A stretch of 64,000 bases of DNA from Prevotella ihumii. GTDB lineage: Bacteria; Bacteroidota; Bacteroidia; Bacteroidales; Bacteroidaceae. The position numbers and the translations under genes are program-made. This document shows positions 63,540-64,000 of this stretch, piece by piece (the first letter of the stretch is position 1; each line of letters begins with the position of its first letter). The stretch lies in the NCBI RefSeq assembly GCF_900155655.1, contig NZ_LT706987.1, positions 2,523,466-2,587,465 on the forward strand, written 5' to 3'. Below the pieces are notes generated by a model. That model saw only the letters and a program-made list of their open reading frames with translations, searched no databases and was not told the DNA's origin.

Positions 63540-63636
63540 CAGCCCTAATTTATTTTGTTTGAAAAAGTTTTACCGGACAGCAATAAAACGAATAGTATAG
63601 GCGGTTTTTATTGAGATATTGGACGCTGAAAGTTGA

Positions 63637-63752
63637 TGTTTGAGCACGCCAAAGTTCAACTATGACGAGGTGAAACATATATGTTTGGCATTGTCAAAGT
63701 TGAACTTTGAGAAGCCTTGTATTGTTATTTGGGGTTTTAGAACAATAAATAA
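63637..63752. repeat. F4 palindrome element (63.7 kb copy)
   Basis: CAAAGTTCAACTATG, AAACATATATGTTTG and CAAAGTTGAACTTTG, ending near TTAGAACAATAAATAAG. Confidence 0.7.
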
Positions 63753-63858
63753 GATATACAGAATTATCCTATTTCGTAGATTGAAATGTTAAAACGCTAT
63801 AAAAAAAAAACGAAGTATATTTTTGCTGTTATTATTCGTTATTACCAGATTATGGTAG

Positions 63859-63866
63859 TATCTTTG
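63859..63866 (+). promoter_or_regulatory. -7 box TATCTTTG of the last gene
   Basis: 47 bp upstream of the ATG at 63913. The remaining 63753-63858 is AT-rich. Confidence 0.5.
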
Positions 63867-63912
63867 CAGCTCAAAAAATTAATAACAATTTATCAAGCAA
63901 GTAATTAAAAAA

Positions 63913-64000
63913 ATGAAAAAATTAGGACTCACATTGATGGCTGTTCTTTTGGCAGCTGTGGCAGTTAATGCCCAAACCACTAAAAAGTTGCTCAGCTTAA
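63913..64000 (+). CDS. exported protein, 3' end outside window
   Basis: ATG at 63913 after a purine-rich leader. Only ~29 residues are visible: a signal peptide (MKKLGLTLMAVLLAAVAVNA) with predicted mature N-terminus QTTKKLLSL. Family cannot be told. Confidence 0.65.
   Translation, partial: MKKLGLTLMAVLLAAVAVNAQTTKKLLSL

Larger units (their letters stand above)
60990..63585 (-). mobile_element. IS4-family insertion sequence, copy B, interrupted by IS30
   Basis: Same ends as copy A, flanked by AAACGAATA (60981-60989 and 63586-63594). Subtracting the IS30 element and its 4-bp duplication leaves exactly 1441 bp, equal to copy A. Confidence 0.92.

Overview
The window looks like a chromosomal segment of a Prevotella-like member of the Bacteroidota. 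The grounds are Bacteroidota-type promoters (TAnnTTTG at -7), secreted proteins of the Omp28, BspA leucine-rich-repeat and DUF4252 kinds, a Bacteroidota-type TonB-dependent receptor, C-terminal tails resembling type IX secretion sorting signals, and IS66, IS5, IS1380, IS4 and IS30 elements. There is no rRNA, tRNA, CRISPR array or prophage that I can see. Species-level assignment is inference.

Layout. 1-3.3 kb: secreted Omp28-like protein (5' end outside the window), TlpA-type thioredoxin, a 49-codon remnant and a secreted protein of unknown function. 3.4-5.4 kb: IS66 stump abutting IS5 copy 1. 5.6-9.2 kb: a 55-aa protein, BspA-like protein, TPR protein. 9.7-16 kb: BlaI/M56-TonB sensor pair, small helical protein, SF1 helicase, C1 peptidase. 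16.7-21.3 kb: M16 peptidase and a complete IS1380-type element. 21.4-38.5 kb: mostly housekeeping (xerD, aroQ, O-methyltransferase, mutS, pyrE, comF-recX-prmC, ribD, EamA exporter, pncB, rnc-fabF-acpP). 38.7-40.3 kb: IS5 copy 2. 40.9-46.1 kb: lpxH-like, DUF59, Lrp/AsnC regulator, a C26-M19 fusion peptidase and a glutaminyl-cyclase-like M28 protein. 46.9-47.3 kb: a dense cluster of DnaA boxes, a candidate oriC. 47.4-55.3 kb: DUF3108, TonB-dependent receptor, YbjQ, U32 peptidase, DoxX, SufE, TrmH-like. 55.8-63.6 kb: an Omp28 gene split by an IS, then two independently inserted copies of one IS4 element, the second carrying a nested IS30. The window ends in the first codons of another exported protein.

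The most unusual content is non-coding. At least five families of small repeats occupy the intergenic space: (1) arrays of a 9-bp unit GTCNGAC-NN; (2) ~200-bp elements ending in AACCCAAATCGGTCGTTAGA (F2), two of which have an interior made of the 9-bp units arranged as a ~40-bp stem hairpin; (3) ~195-bp elements with AGGCTGGTTCTATAAATTA ends (F1); (4) 74-bp palindromes with TGTAGGGGCTCGATTTATCG ends whose inner hairpins co-vary; (5) elements built of AAACATATATGTTT and CAAAGTTGAACTTTG palindromes (F4). Several lie exactly at stop codons, and the 9-bp units have entered ribD in frame. Functionally, nearly all predicted signal peptides here are followed by Gln at the mature N-terminus, which fits the presence of a glutaminyl-cyclase-like protein.
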